A DNA stretch of 64,000 nucleotides, taken from contig NC_068938.1 of the NCBI RefSeq assembly GCF_016801865.2, forward strand, positions 55,506,437-55,570,436, in the 5' to 3' direction. Below are positions 51,036 through 62,077 of the stretch, piece after piece. A program made the position numbers and the translations under genes. A model generated the notes under the pieces. That model was not told the origin of the DNA, ran no database searches, and worked only from the letters and a program-made list of their open reading frames with translations. How positions within the stretch are numbered: the stretch's first letter is position 1; each line of letters begins with the position of its first letter. This DNA is from Culex pipiens pallens (Eukaryota; Arthropoda; Insecta; Diptera; Culicidae).

Positions 51036-51126
51036 ATGCTCAAATATTTAAAGTATTTAGAGTTTCTAAAGTATGTAAAGTATTTAAAGTATTTAAAGTA
51101 TTTAAAGTATTTAAAGTTTTTAAAGT
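51036..51126 (+). repeat. AAAGTATTT minisatellite, right block
   Basis: Same 9-bp unit as 44430-45500, now on the far side of the LTR element and the 126-bp array. Confidence 0.9.
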
Positions 51127-51189
51127 AAATCAATTATTTAAAGTATTTTTAAGTGTTTTAAATATTTTAATTCATAGTATATTGCTTGT

Positions 51190-51850
51190 AATTTTTAACC
51201 ATTTTCTAATATTTCTATGCTTCTATAATTCAGTGCCTTCGCACAAGTGTCCCAATTTAATTCAAAATAATATTTTCTCGTATTTCATGAACATTTTATC
51301 ACATTTTTATGCTTTAATGATTTAGTGCCATCGCAATCGGAATTAAAATATCATTTTATTGCTATTTTTGTATTTTTAAACATTTTTCTGAGCTTCAATG
51401 ATCTGCGCGATTATCCAATCGAATTCAAAATAATATTTTCATGCAATGTTTGTCCATTCTATTTGAATTAATTTAGGGCACTTGTGCAATGGCACTTGAT
51501 CATTCTTGCATGGAAAGATTTGAAAATAGTCAAACATATCAATTAAACATATTTTTAAATCCGATTGGGGTAATTGTGCGATGGCACTAAATCAAAGAAT
51601 AATAAAATTATGTTTAAAGTAACAAAAATAACAAGAACATATTACTTTTAATTAATTTTGGGCACTTTTGCGATGACACCAAATCATAGAAGTATAGAAA
51701 TATGTTAAAATAGAAAAAAATACAAGAAAATATCATTTTGAATTAAATTGAGGAATTTGTGCGATGGTACTAAATCATAGAAGCATACAATTATGTTAAA
51801 ATAAACAAAAATAGCTAGAAAATATTATTATGAATTAAATTAGGAAATCT
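51190..51850. repeat. Fold-back block with ~100-bp units
   Basis: Left arm holds GTGCC(T/A)TCGCAC plus AATTCAAAATAATATTTTC near 51231-51290, partly repeated near 51334 and 51425. The right arm holds the inverse GCGATGGCACTAAATCATAG units near 51570, 51670 and 51760. No coding potential. Confidence 0.7.
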
Positions 51851-52029
51851 TTGAAAATTTTAGAATCTTTGAAACATTTTTAAATTTTTAACTTTTTTTG
51901 AAAATTTTCTGTTCTTTTTTAAATTTTTCATTTTGAAATTTTTTGAAGTTTTTAATATTATTGTTTTTTTTTTTTTAATTTTGGAGCTTTTGATTCAAAC
52001 AAATTTCAGCTATTCCATGAAACAAATTA

Positions 52030-52415
52030 CAGTCCAGACTTGATTATCCGAAGGCCTTGGCAAAATTGCACTTCGGATAATCGAAACTTCGGATATCCGA
52101 ATCAGAAAAAAAATGTTTTTCATTGTCTTTTATTGATTGTCAAGCTTAACACCTAAACTCCCATAATTTAAGATGGCGGACAAAATAGCGGTGATGAAGT
52201 ATAGAATAAATGCATTTTTTTATTTAATTTGCAATCAATCATTCAAATTTGACTAAAATGGGGTCACAGCACAGAACTCAAATTTGATGTTAAAAATAAG
52301 ACATTGAAAAAACGGATTTTTTTTTGTTCATGATTCGCTTATCCAAAGTCCCATACAAACCTTCGGATAATCGATCTTCGGATAATCGAGGCTTCGGGTA
52401 ATCGAGTCTGAACTG
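52030..52415. mobile_element. pogo-like MITE, CAGTCCAGACTTGATTATCC ends
   Basis: Ends CAGTCCAGACTTGATTATCC and the inverse GGGTAATCGAGTCTGAACTG. Inner repeats TTCGGATAATCGA occur several times at both ends. TA precedes the left end but not the right one. The ends resemble pogo/Tigger-type termini. 386 bp, no transposase. Confidence 0.75.
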
Positions 52416-52691
52416 TTTTATGATGATTTTGAAATTAGTAGTTTTCTTTAGAAATCGAATAATCAATTTCAAAATTAATATTTTTTTTAAAACTTTGAAA
52501 TGTTTTTATCATTATAATATTTTTAAATTCTTGAAATTTTTTAAATTGATTGTCCATTATAAAAATGGAAAATACTCATTTCAAAATCTCCATTTTGATT
52601 TGCTTAGTGAAAAAACTTGTATTAAGATCAAAATACGTAATATTTGTATGACCCTTTGATGTTCGTTATTTCTGAATGACCCGTCGATTGA

Positions 52692-53092
52692 AAGCTCTCA
52701 GTTGACACAACAAGCAAACCCGAAAACAGTTCAAAACGTGTAGCCAAGGTGTCCGCAAATTGTTGCAGAATTCCTAACCGGAATGGACCATTTTGCGAAC
52801 CCGTTGTTGAACCGGTCATCGGGCGTTCCGTATTGTGTTTTCTGGTAAGTTGTCTGAAAAAAACAGGCTGAATTTAAGTGTTTTTTGATAGAAAATGCAC
52901 GATTTGTTCCAGATCACAAATCCGGGATGTTTTCGTGACAGAGCAGAGGCGCGGTCAACGTCGGTGATCTGTTGGAACCGGACCTGCGGTAAGGAAACTG
53001 TGGAAACTAATCGGAAAAAGAAATAAGGATTTTCATTTTTCCCCGCAGGCAGAGCTGAAAAGATACAGCGGGTTGAACAAGTGGGCCGTTAA
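52692..53092 (+). pseudogene. Spliced gene-like module, unknown product
   Basis: An open frame from 52692 (after an in-frame stop) reaches a donor CTG/GTAAGT at 52844. An acceptor at 52912, a 76-nt exon to 52988, a donor GTAAGG, and an acceptor CCCCGCAG at 53048 lead to a stop at 53090-53092. Introns are 68 and 60 bp, and the frame stays open across both junctions. No upstream start codon or exon was found and no domain is recognised. AATAAA at 53332-53337 could end the transcript. It may be a captured host or transposon gene end; a non-coding spliced RNA is equally possible. Confidence 0.4.
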
Positions 53093-53657
53093 AGATGCAA
53101 GCTGAAATCGGTTCCGGCGGCTGCTCACCTACCTCCAGACACCGGGGGCCGCTTCTTGAAACCGACCGACGTCCCAGCCCCACAATCCGGACACGTCTAA
53201 GCGCTTGTGGCAGATTCCAGTTCCGGCAGGCCTTTTGAAACGTTTTCGTGCGAATTGCTAACTTTTTGAGAAACTTGTGTTAGTGTGTTATTGTTGAAAT
53301 TTGTTGACATGTAATAACAAGCAATATGGTAAATAAAGTTTATTATTTTTTGTCGTTTTTATGTTAAAAAATCATTAAAATCAGAAGTTTTTGGTTAAAA
53401 ATAATGCCACATATCACAAGCTTAGCTTACCGGCCGGTAGATGTCGCTTTCAGTGCTTTCAAGCTTATCCAGAGCTTTTTTCAAGTACAACAATTGAAAT
53501 GTAGTTGGCGCCACCAGTTAAATTTAGCTGGCAAAGCATGCTGTCAAATTTAGGAATTTGGTTACTTCTTGCGAAGAAGGAAGCCAAATTACTAAATAAG
53601 GAAAGGAGGCAAAATTCCTAGAATAAAGGAATTTTGTACTTTTTTTTTATTTCAGTG

Positions 53658-54149
53658 TAAAAGATCCTCGGACACGCTATGCTCAGCATCTTCTTGGTGT
53701 TGCTTCCTTTCTTGTTGGTTACGCTCTTCTTGGAATCGCTTCCGATCTTCCCGCGCCTTCGCCCGTTCAGAGCGTGGTTTCCCTTTTTTATCCTTTTCAA
53801 TTTTCTCAGTTGTTTCAATTTCAATCGGAACTGCGTCTTCCAGTAAAATCATTTTCTTTTGATCACCATATTCTGAAAATAAAACACGAATTACTTTTAT
53901 TTCTCGTTAAAAACAAATTAAATATATCATACTTGCTAGATGAAAAGAAGAAGCATTAAAATGCTTGCTGCAAACCTTCGCAGTATTTGATGGAGCATGT
54001 TTCAACTTGAGCGCATGTAACCACTTCCGGTATCGCCGGGCGTCCGTTTTTTTGTCCGGAAACAGGTGAAATGATATTTCGACCTCTTTTGCTTGGAAGC
54101 AATCAGGAACCACGCATCGCAAATAGTTGCCATAGTCTCGCCTCTCCAT
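53658..54149 (-). pseudogene. THAP-DDE transposase, N-terminal fragment
   Basis: Exon 1 (54149-53933) starts MERRDYGNYLRC and encodes a THAP zinc finger: C12-x4-C17, P31, W43 and C60-x2-H63 followed by F64. A 60 bp intron (53932-53873, GTATGA to TTTTCAG) joins in frame to exon 2 (53872-53658), which is charged and likely coiled-coil (KEDRKRFQEERNQQERKQ-like composition). Exon 2 stops at the 9.6 kb insertion, where the frame runs two codons into the terminal repeat and ends. Across the insertion, with one TA copy removed, the frame continues into 44057. THAP domains bind the element's own ends in this group. Confidence 0.88.
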
Positions 54150-54584
54150 ACCGGCTGTTTTGATGGAATTTGGTGTTTTTTTGAACAACTTTAATGGCAC
54201 AAAAATAGCATTTATTTTATTTTTAATGATGAAATTTGTGGTTTTTATGATAGTTTGAGTTTTACTGAAGCATTTAATCGAATGAATAATTTGTTTTGAA
54301 TCAATTTTATGTCCTAAAATTGCGAAAACAAAAAGACGTTTTAAGCCAAGGTTTCAGAAGCACTAAATTGAACGTGTTTTTTTAGAGCACCAGTTCATTA
54401 AAACTTTGAGTATTTATAGAAATCTGATACACTGAAGACTTATCTTTGAGATAAATGTAGAATTATGCAAAGTTTCATTCAAAAAACATGAATAAAATTG
54501 AAATAAAGTTTGCAAAAAAAAACCACTTCTTTTGTTTACCTTTTACACTTTTGCTCATTCTCGCCGTTAGGTGTCTCCACTGTA

Positions 54585-55067
54585 CAACGCCACCTCCCTA
54601 TGAGCGAGCATCTGACTTGCTACACAGCTGCAGGACAAATTAACACCAGCTGTGATCAATACCACATCGACTGACGAGGATTGCTACCAAGCATGGTGTC
54701 CACGGCTATATGTCCAACCGAGAGACCTTCAAGGTCGCAGGGAAGTATTAATTAGTATCGCCTTTTTATTTTTGACCCTTTTGTTAATACAAATTTCTTT
54801 GCAGATACCACTTTAAAAGTATGGCTCGCGCTCTGCTTTGATGTTTTGCTTATTCTATCCGCTTTCTACCCCCAATGTGTCCTGTAACTTCGAGTTGACC
54901 TGGGCCGCCCGAGGAATTATGTCGTAGGTGGCTCGTGTACCGGTTCACTCACCTCTCCTCGCGGCAAGGTCTTCCGTAGGTCCGTAGGCTCGAACATGCA
55001 ACATGGGACAGCATGAATCTTCAGCTGAAGCCGGACAAATGTATTCCGAAATTACAGAATTACAGAA
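54585..55067. other. Unassigned right flank of the ISL2EU-like element
   Basis: Moderate GC. One plus-strand frame is open from about 54609 to 54808, and an acceptor-like TTTCTTTGCAG ends at 54804. No start codon or domain was seen, so no gene is called. Confidence 0.35.
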
Positions 55068-55095
55068 TTTAGGCTCTTTTCAAATGGAATTGCTG
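55068..55095. repeat. Terminal scrap of a CAGCAATT MITE
   Basis: TTTAGGCTCTTTTCAAATGG then AATTGCTG, followed by TA: only the right 28 bp of the family end is present. Confidence 0.8.
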
Positions 55096-55299
55096 TATGA
55101 TAAGTCATGATTTCAAAATTTGGATGAAGAATGTATATGAATCGGGTTTTTTAACCTATCCAGTTAATTAACAATTATTAGTTTTCTGAATATCTATGTA
55201 TTGAAGATTTTTTGTTTTGCGTTAAAAAACTAATTGCGGTACAGTACATCGGCTTCTCTGAAAAAAAATCAATATATTTTTAAATAATCTCAAATAATC

Positions 55300-55580
55300 C
55301 AAAATGATCTGATTGCAAATCAATTTTCATTGAAATTTTTGTAGTTTATTGAATAAATATTTGTTTGACACCTTATTATCCGGGCCGATTTTAAAAGAAA
55401 GGAGGAACGCGACACAAACTTTGAAAAAAATACCCCTTATTTTTCTATAACGATTCTTGCAAACTATTGATTCGTTTTCATTGTTTAAAATTAATCTCTT
55501 ATGAAATTTTATGCTCTATTGGGTAAATATATTTAAAAAATTCAAGATTATAAAGTTAAAGGATAAAAACAAATTTTCAG
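55300..55580 (+). repeat. Interspersed repeat C, degenerate copy 4
   Basis: CCTTATTATCCGGGCCGATTTTAAAAG and ACACAAACTTTGAAAAAAATACC follow the order of the other copies, but the G-run is broken. Confidence 0.45.
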
Positions 55581-55789
55581 GAAATTTTGAAATGTTGGCT
55601 CCATTTGCAATCTCAAAAAATATTTGAAAAAAAGCAGAAAATTTCACAAAAGTTACATTGTTAAACATTGAAAATAGAACCAATGGTGTCCGATATGGCA
55701 CGAGTTCATAAGAGTAAGATTAACTCTTACTTTGTGAAAATTGCTACACTCTTGAAGTATAACCCAAAGTCAAAACAATGCTAAGTAAG

Positions 55790-56190
55790 AAAAATACACG
55801 AAATTCAAAAATGAGAATTTTTGTACTTAACAAAAAAGTGACCTTTAAGGGTTGTTGCAGATGTGAAAAGTACATAAAATTTTCCATAAAATCACATGTT
55901 CCAAATAGTTTACAGTTGAGTAACGAAAAATGGCAGAAATTTTAATGTTAATCACGTAATTATTCCGATAAAAAAAAAATCCCTTTGCCACTAAATTTCC
56001 AAACCATCACCATTTCAGGCTGCATAATATTGAAAACACGTATTGTTTTCGAATGTGCAAAACAAAATGAAGGGGTCGTACCACCCCTCAGTCACGAGAT
56101 GTCGAAAACCGAAGCTTGGATTCGTGATCAGAGACAAAATTTACACTTTAGAAGAAAATTTCACGCAAATCGAAGGGACATTATAGAAAA
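55790..56190 (-). repeat. Degenerate arm of the 20.7 kb fold-back family
   Basis: On the minus strand it follows the left arm of 20702-21335: CGATTTGCGTGAAA, CTGATCACGAATCC, CTCGTGACTGAGG, GGTACGACCCCTTCATTTTG, GTTACTCAACTGTAAA. Diverged, with no coding capacity. Confidence 0.7.
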
Positions 56191-57488
56191 CTTTAAATAT
56201 TTCGTTTATAAAAAATCCTTCATCATTTTTAAATGAAAAACAAAACTTATTTAAAAATGCAGACACACTCATTGGTCCAACACTTAACTTCTTTAACGAT
56301 TCAAACAAACTACATTTCAAAACATCTAATTAATTTCCTTGATCAAAATACCTGTGCCATTTCGAGGAAATGTTTGTTAGCTGAACCGAAACCTTGAAAC
56401 CAGGTTTCTCTGTTAGTAATAACTCCTCTAGTTTTAGCGAGCTGCTTTCTCGGTAGACTCTCAAAACGTCACAGTCACTTCTTCCGAATTCATTTACGCT
56501 TTTAATTGCGAAACGCTCCGCGCATCGAAACGATCCACAAAGGGGTTTTCCCGTTGCCAAGCTGCGCTGGAAAATCGTCGTTGCCAAGTTTCCACGAGAC
56601 GACGACGGGAAACAGGAACACTCATCTCTTGATGCCTGGCACTTTCCTGTGTCGCTAACCAACACCACCCACAAATGCAACTGCAAACGATGGCCGACGT
56701 TTCGAAGGTTTCTATTTTCTCACTTTATCTCGGGTGGCATCCGTTTTGCAGTGAGTGAATTTTCCCTTTTCCCTCATTTCAGATACTTAACCACCACATT
56801 TCTCTCGAGTAGGAGCACCACAAAGATGTTCTCGCAGCGATGCAGTGAATTGCGACAAGAGATTGTAATTATTGTGTTCATTCAGATGGTAACTTTTGCA
56901 CTAAAACTGGGTACAGATAGTTTCATTAGATTGGGGGTTGCTGGGGTAAAAAAGATACGTGGAATATAAATTTTTATCATAAACCCAATTTCTTCTTAGA
57001 TTATCTTTCATCGATTGAGAAAATTTAATAAAATATTCAATCAATCTCAAAAATATTCTAACCTTAACTTCTCTAAATTGGGTAAAAAGCGTTAAAGATC
57101 TTCCAAGATGAGAGGGCAAATGTTTTGTAACTGTTTTTTCCCCTCTACATCTCTCTCTTTTTTCTCTCCTGATGCCCATTAGAAATTGTACCCTGTTCAT
57201 GGGTACGAAAGGGAAAATACTTTAGCATTACAAGTGCTTTCCTCCGGTTTTGCATGACGACGAACGAAGGTCGGTTCCCGTTCTATGGCAGCGCAAGTTG
57301 CAAGCTTGTTGTTGTTGTTGTTGTTGTTATTAGGGTCTTACACTTGGTTGATGGTGCATAATCATGCGGCTGGAGCATTGGTGGAACTTGTAAATTAATC
57401 AATTATTTTAGTTTACTATAAAATTTGGTTTATTTTTCAAAGAGTTTAATTTCACAATTATTATTTATCGTGATCAAGAAACTTATTT
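56191..57488. other. Non-coding stretch, probably low copy
   Basis: Frames at 56330-56686 (-) and 56649-56969 (+) lack domains. A (TTG)n run sits at 57307-57327. No gene is called. Confidence 0.4.
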
Positions 57489-57790
57489 TTTTTTTGTTTT
57501 TTGTTTTTTGTTTTTTGTTTTTTGTTTTTTGTTTTTTGTTTTTTGTTTTTTGTTTTTTGTTTTTTGTTTTTTGTTTTTTGTTTTTTGTTTTTTGTTTTTT
57601 GTTTTTTGTTTTTTGTTTTTTGTTTTTTGTTTTTTGTTTTTTGTTTTTTGTTTTTTGTTTTTTGTTTTTTGTTTTTTGTTTTTTGTTTTTTGGTTTTTGT
57701 TTTTTGTTTTTTGTTTTTTGTTTTTTGTTTTTTGTTTTTTGTTTTTTGTTTTTTGTTTTTTGTTTTTTGTTTTTTGTTTTTTGTTTTTTG
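57489..57790. repeat. (TTTTTTG)n heptamer array, about 43 units
   Basis: About 300 bp of near-perfect 7-bp units, with one slipped unit near 57690. All frames are open and produce Lys-Asn-Gln or Phe-Cys-Leu repeats, which are artefacts. Confidence 0.97.
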
Positions 57791-58880
57791 TTGAAACGCC
57801 CATGACCCTTGAAAGCGCTACAAGAGCTGTTGTCGGTGAGAATCATTTTCCCCTGAAGTGGAAAATGATGCTAATAGATTTTGCATCTTTGCAGGGTCCA
57901 GCAGTAACTGCCCCCGGGCAAGTTTGCGTCCCGTATTACAAAGGTAACACAGTTGGCACCTCTTTAATGAACCACCAAGACTAGCCAAGTTGTAGGCAAA
58001 CCATCATCGCTGATAACGAGATTTCATTTAACGTGGTCATAATTCGAGACGGAAGTCCTGCTGTCAAACCCAGGTCTTGTTTGTAAGGAGCATCAAAAGT
58101 TTGTTAGCGTGCGCATCTTAGCGAAATTTATCACTTAAGCTAAATGAGAGATTGATTGTGAAATATATACCATTAGAATAATTGTCTTGCTAAATATTCA
58201 AACAGTCATGAAATCCCTCAACAGAAGTAAACTTCAAAAGATTCACTGATCCACAATGGGCAAATCCCACACTCATCATCTTGCAATGTTAGATTTTCCC
58301 ATAAGCCTTCAACTAATGAAATACATCATCCAACTTTCCCCCAAGACAAAGTCTGCCTCGGCCGAAGTGCGCCATGGCAGGTGCATGCAGCCAGTTCCGT
58401 TCGGTTTTCGGTTTGCCAGGTAAGCCCCGGGAAAACCCTTTCCGTGTACCTTTCATAACATATGACCTAGTATTACACCTTTCTACCTGATTTATTGCAC
58501 CTGCTGAAGATTTTGCATTCATCTTCGGGAAGCGAGCAGAGCTTCGGTTAGTGTGTATTCTCATAGCTCGGTGGGAAAGCCTGTGGGAAATCTCAAAGTT
58601 TTCCGCCCTAAAACCCCGAGCCATTCGAGTGGAACTTGTAATTCCTGAGATGGGATATTGGTTACTCTGGGTTGTTCCAGATATTGGAGAAGCTCTGCCG
58701 TACGCATCGTTTCCCAGAATATGCATCACTACTGGCGAGGGAAATATTCTGACAGAATTTCTGACGATTAATGGTTCGAGTATGTTGTCTTCTTGAGAAT
58801 CTCTAAAGTTCCTGGTTAGATGGTACTAACAATGGTGTGCAATAGTTGAATTCAAGCATCGATCATTGTTTATTTAAATG
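57791..58880. other. Non-coding stretch, probably low copy
   Basis: Moderate GC with no recognisable element. A 138-codon minus-strand frame (58729-58313) has no domain and overlaps an open plus-strand frame. Confidence 0.4.
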
Positions 58881-59929
58881 GATGAAACTGTTTTTCAAAT
58901 ATACTTCATTCCCTCGCCATAGTTTTCCCAAAAAATCTGTGGACAAAACATGTTTTAGTTGAATATTGTTTTCTCAATACAGTCATTCCAAAAAATCGGA
59001 ACAGATACCACCTCGGGATACTTTTGTGGTAATTTTTCAAAAGAATGCAAAAGCAACCTAATTTTAAGTTTAGAGCAATTCCAGCCAAAAACAGGATTTT
59101 TTTTTTTGGTACTTTTTTCCTCTCCGATTTCAATGAAACTTTGTACACATGTTATCCTACGCTTATATAAGCCATTTTTGTGAATATGGAGCCAGTTGAC
59201 TCGATAATTACATACAATAAGGGCGTGTTGTAAATATTTTTTCATATCATAATTAAATATTGCTGTATATCGAAACCGTTGCACCGTATCAAAAAGTGGT
59301 CGAAGACAAACTTGTAGGAAATTGGACGAGCTTTTTGAAAGAAAAAAACATGCCACCTTTAAGAGAATTTTTGATTTTTCAGTTAAAAATTCAAATTTGA
59401 AGGTTAGCCTACGATTTGTTCTCGTTATTTTTTTTTAAAGATATCCGAATATGTTACAAATAGACTTACGAAAAATACAAGATGGTTTGCCTCTCCTAAA
59501 AAAATACAAAAATCATCTACTAAAACTGTTTATTCAAGTGCTCTAAGCGCAAATTGTCGATCGTTTGTCCATTTGACCTAATATCTTTCGACCATTTGTC
59601 ATACATTCGTTTCCAAGATTTAATCGGTTGAAAATTGAGGTTCAACTACGTAGAAGCTAAAAAAACTACATTTTGGTCATTTCCATACAGATTAACAATG
59701 TAAATTTATGGCTTTTTTAGAAAAAAAAAAAAAATTACACCTCTTCGAAAGAACTGACAAAATTTTAATTGAAAAAAGGCAAATTTATTGAATTATTTAA
59801 CCAAGCATGGCTATTACTCAAAAACGGTGCACTTAATCAAAACATTTTGTTTTTTTGTTTTGGTGCATTTTCGATTTTTTCAAAAAACTTTATTTTTTGA
59901 GTGTCCGTCATACCCACTTTTTATTTACT
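58881..59929. repeat. Degenerate AT-rich interspersed repeat
   Basis: Stretches such as ATTCCAAAAAATCGGAAC and CAATGAAACTTTGTACACATG have the look of mosquito dispersed repeats, but no second copy is in this window and no ends were found. Confidence 0.35.
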
Positions 59930-61300
59930 TAAACATATGAGCAATTCTTTACGAAATCGGTGGATTTCGACCATTTTTATATATTTTTTTTTTATTTGGC
60001 TCAATCTTTGTGGGGGTCTTCCCTATAACCAAAGAAGCTATTTTGTGTCATTGGTTCACCCATACAAGTCTCCATACAATTTTAGCAGCTGTCCATACAA
60101 AAATGGTACCGTAAACCGGGGTGACTTTGATAGGATTTCAATTTGTTTTTAGAATATTTTCCAACAGGTTAGGGTTTTCTCAAGTTTTTTTTTTTTTTAA
60201 ACATGTACTGGGGTAGGCCACACAAAGTCCATGCACTACTTCGGAAAAAAAAATTCAATGATGTTTAGAAAAATAGTTACGTTAAAAATTCTTAGTTTGA
60301 ATTCCGGGGTGACTTTGATAGTCATAGTTTTTCTTGTTAAAATCATATTTAAGATGTTCAAACTTCATTTGTACGTTAAATGTACCATCACTAAAGTAGC
60401 TGATATAGTATTTAAGAAAAAAAAAATCAATGTTTATATTTAGTTAACTAAGTGTATTAGCTTTTAAGCAAAATACATATAAATTTTAGGTAAAATTGTT
60501 AAAAAGTCGGAATTTTGCCTGAAATTTGTTAAAACTAGTTTTGTTTATAAAATTATCGATTTATATTGCATTTTATACTGAATTCGAAGCACGAATCACA
60601 AGTTTTCACATTTTACATGAAATTTGTTCAACTGAAATTGCCTATAAATTTAGAGAGTTTTTATAATTGTGTTTCAAAAACACATATTATTTATTTTTTA
60701 CAAACTTTTTTAACCTTCTTCTAGTGGAAAATTGTCCAAAGAATCCAAAAATTCATTCCGTTTTCCGATTTAAAATCATGTTCATTGAGAAAATCATGAC
60801 ACTTTGAGAAGTTTAAAATAATGACTTTCATCAACATTTTCTTAACTATAGTTAACTAACTTTTTAAACTTTTCAATTTTTTTTGAAAAGTTCTTCTTGA
60901 GGTACTTTGAACACTTCTCTACCATGGTCAGTAAGTTTCTTAACCATTCCTTACGTATTTTAATTGTACTCTTCATTTTGCGGAAAAATCGCAAACCTAT
61001 CAAAGTCACCCCGGCTATCAAAGTCACCCCGTTTTACGGTACGTAAATATTCGAAAATCTTTAACTTTTGAATGAATTTTCTGATCAATTTGTCTTTGGC
61101 AAAGTTGTTGATATTGATGAGGACTGTTCAGAAAATGTAGGTACAAGGAATAAAATCTTGCCGATTTTTAAATAACTTTCTGTCACAAAAACTCAATTTC
61201 ATAATTTTGGTATTTTTGATTTTCGAGATTTAAACAATGTCAAATATGTTGCTGCCGAGTTATAAATTGTTAAAAAATAGTGATTTTTGAAAAAAATCTA
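59930..61300 (-). repeat. Interspersed repeat A, copy 2, split by a MITE
   Basis: Inverse of 2717-3190. It runs from AATTCTTTACGAAATCGGTG to TTGTATGGACAGC-inverse at 60108, is interrupted by the MITE 60109-61039, and resumes at TACGTAAATATTCGAA with CAACTTTGCCAAAGAC-inverse and ACTCAATTTC. Confidence 0.75.
60109..61039. mobile_element. TA-flanked MITE, CCGTAAA family, copy 2
   Basis: Ends CCGTAAACCGGGGTGAC and GTCACCCCGTTTTACGG, flanked by TA (60107-60108, 61040-61041). It is opposite in orientation to copy 1: the doubled GTGACTTTGATAG motif is at its right end. Inserted in repeat A; the empty target is visible at 3003-3010. No transposase. Confidence 0.92.
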
Positions 61301-62063
61301 AAATTCATGCGTACTTTTTTTACCTTATTTTTAGTGTAAATTAGAATATTCAATCGAAAAGTACTTTACACATTTTTTTTATAAAGTATAGCCTCATTTT
61401 CAAGTTTAAGCCACCAAAGTTTGATTTCAGTGAAATATTTGCAGTTTTTCGATTTTTAAAAATAGTGAATATGAGTGACCACTTCTGAAAAATATTAATA
61501 TTGAAAGGTTTAGAAAATTTGCTACCAAATTATCTAAGAGACATTAAAGATTGGACTAGTAGCTGAGATACAGCGGCTAAAAGAAAAAGAAACAGGAAAA
61601 TCTAAGTTTTCTAACAAACAACCCTCCATTTTCGAATGTCGACATCTCATCTCTAATTTGCAATGTTTAAATATGACACTGTGTAATTTTACAATCTTTT
61701 CGAAATCCTTATTTTTAAAAATTTTGAATCAAGACTAACATTTAAAAAGGTTCAAACATTCAATATTACGAAACCTTGAAATGTTAGTCTTGATTAAAAA
61801 AATGACAACAGCATAACTTTGATCATGTGTAGGACTTTTCAATATTTTTCTCTTTGAAATAAAAGTGTTTAAAATTTCATATAAAATTTCTTTTGTGATC
61901 TCTTTTGTGAGAAAGATCTTTTTTGTGCCTTAATAAACATGATGTTATAACAAATTGACAAAAATCTCTTTTTACGAAGAAAATTTCTATTACTTTAAAT
62001 GATAAAAGTTCTGCAAAATGGTTATCTGAAGTTTAATCTACGAAACACATTGTGCACACGTTT
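61301..62063. other. AT-rich non-coding stretch with a perfect hairpin
   Basis: AATCAAGACTAACATTT (61727-61743) and its exact inverse (61779-61795) form a 17-bp stem with a 35 bp loop. Otherwise nothing recognisable. Confidence 0.55.
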
Positions 62064-62077
62064 TGATAGTCTATTTT

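Larger units (their letters stand above)
44060..53657. mobile_element. 9.6-kb non-autonomous TIR element
   Basis: Ends CACTGAAAATAAAAAG and the inverse TTTTTTTTTATTTCAGTG, flanked by TA (44058-44059, 53658-53659). Both ends carry repeated subterminal AATTCCTAAATT-type motifs in both orientations, also seen in the 154 bp MITE at 10029-10182. No transposase is encoded. Contents from left: AAAGTATTT minisatellite, 126-bp array, a nested 4.3 kb LTR element, more minisatellite, an inverted-repeat block, a pogo-like MITE and a spliced gene-like module. About 4.9 kb without the nested elements. One insertion event is inferred from the single clean TA duplication and the restored transposase frame. 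Confidence 0.85.
40921..54582. mobile_element. ISL2EU-like DNA transposon, interrupted
   Basis: Imperfect inverted ends share the core AAAAGTGTAAAAGGTAAACA (40954-40973; inverse near 54532-54551). Outer ends GGGCCGAGGCGCTGTC and the inverse GTGTCTCCACTG differ mainly by transitions. TA lies just outside both (40919-40920, 54583-54584). Inside are two convergent genes 72 bp apart at their stops: a SWIM-YqaJ nuclease on plus and a THAP-DDE transposase on minus. A transposase plus a YqaJ-type nuclease is the known hallmark of ISL2EU elements, relatives of PIF/Harbinger. Without the 9.6 kb insertion it would be about 4.06 kb. Exact ends and TA duplication are inference. Confidence 0.82.

Noticed and set aside
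57425..57984. Frames of 97-158 codons rich in Phe-Cys-Leu or Lys-Asn-Gln
   Set aside because: Produced by the 7-bp (TTTTTTG)n array; no start context or domain.
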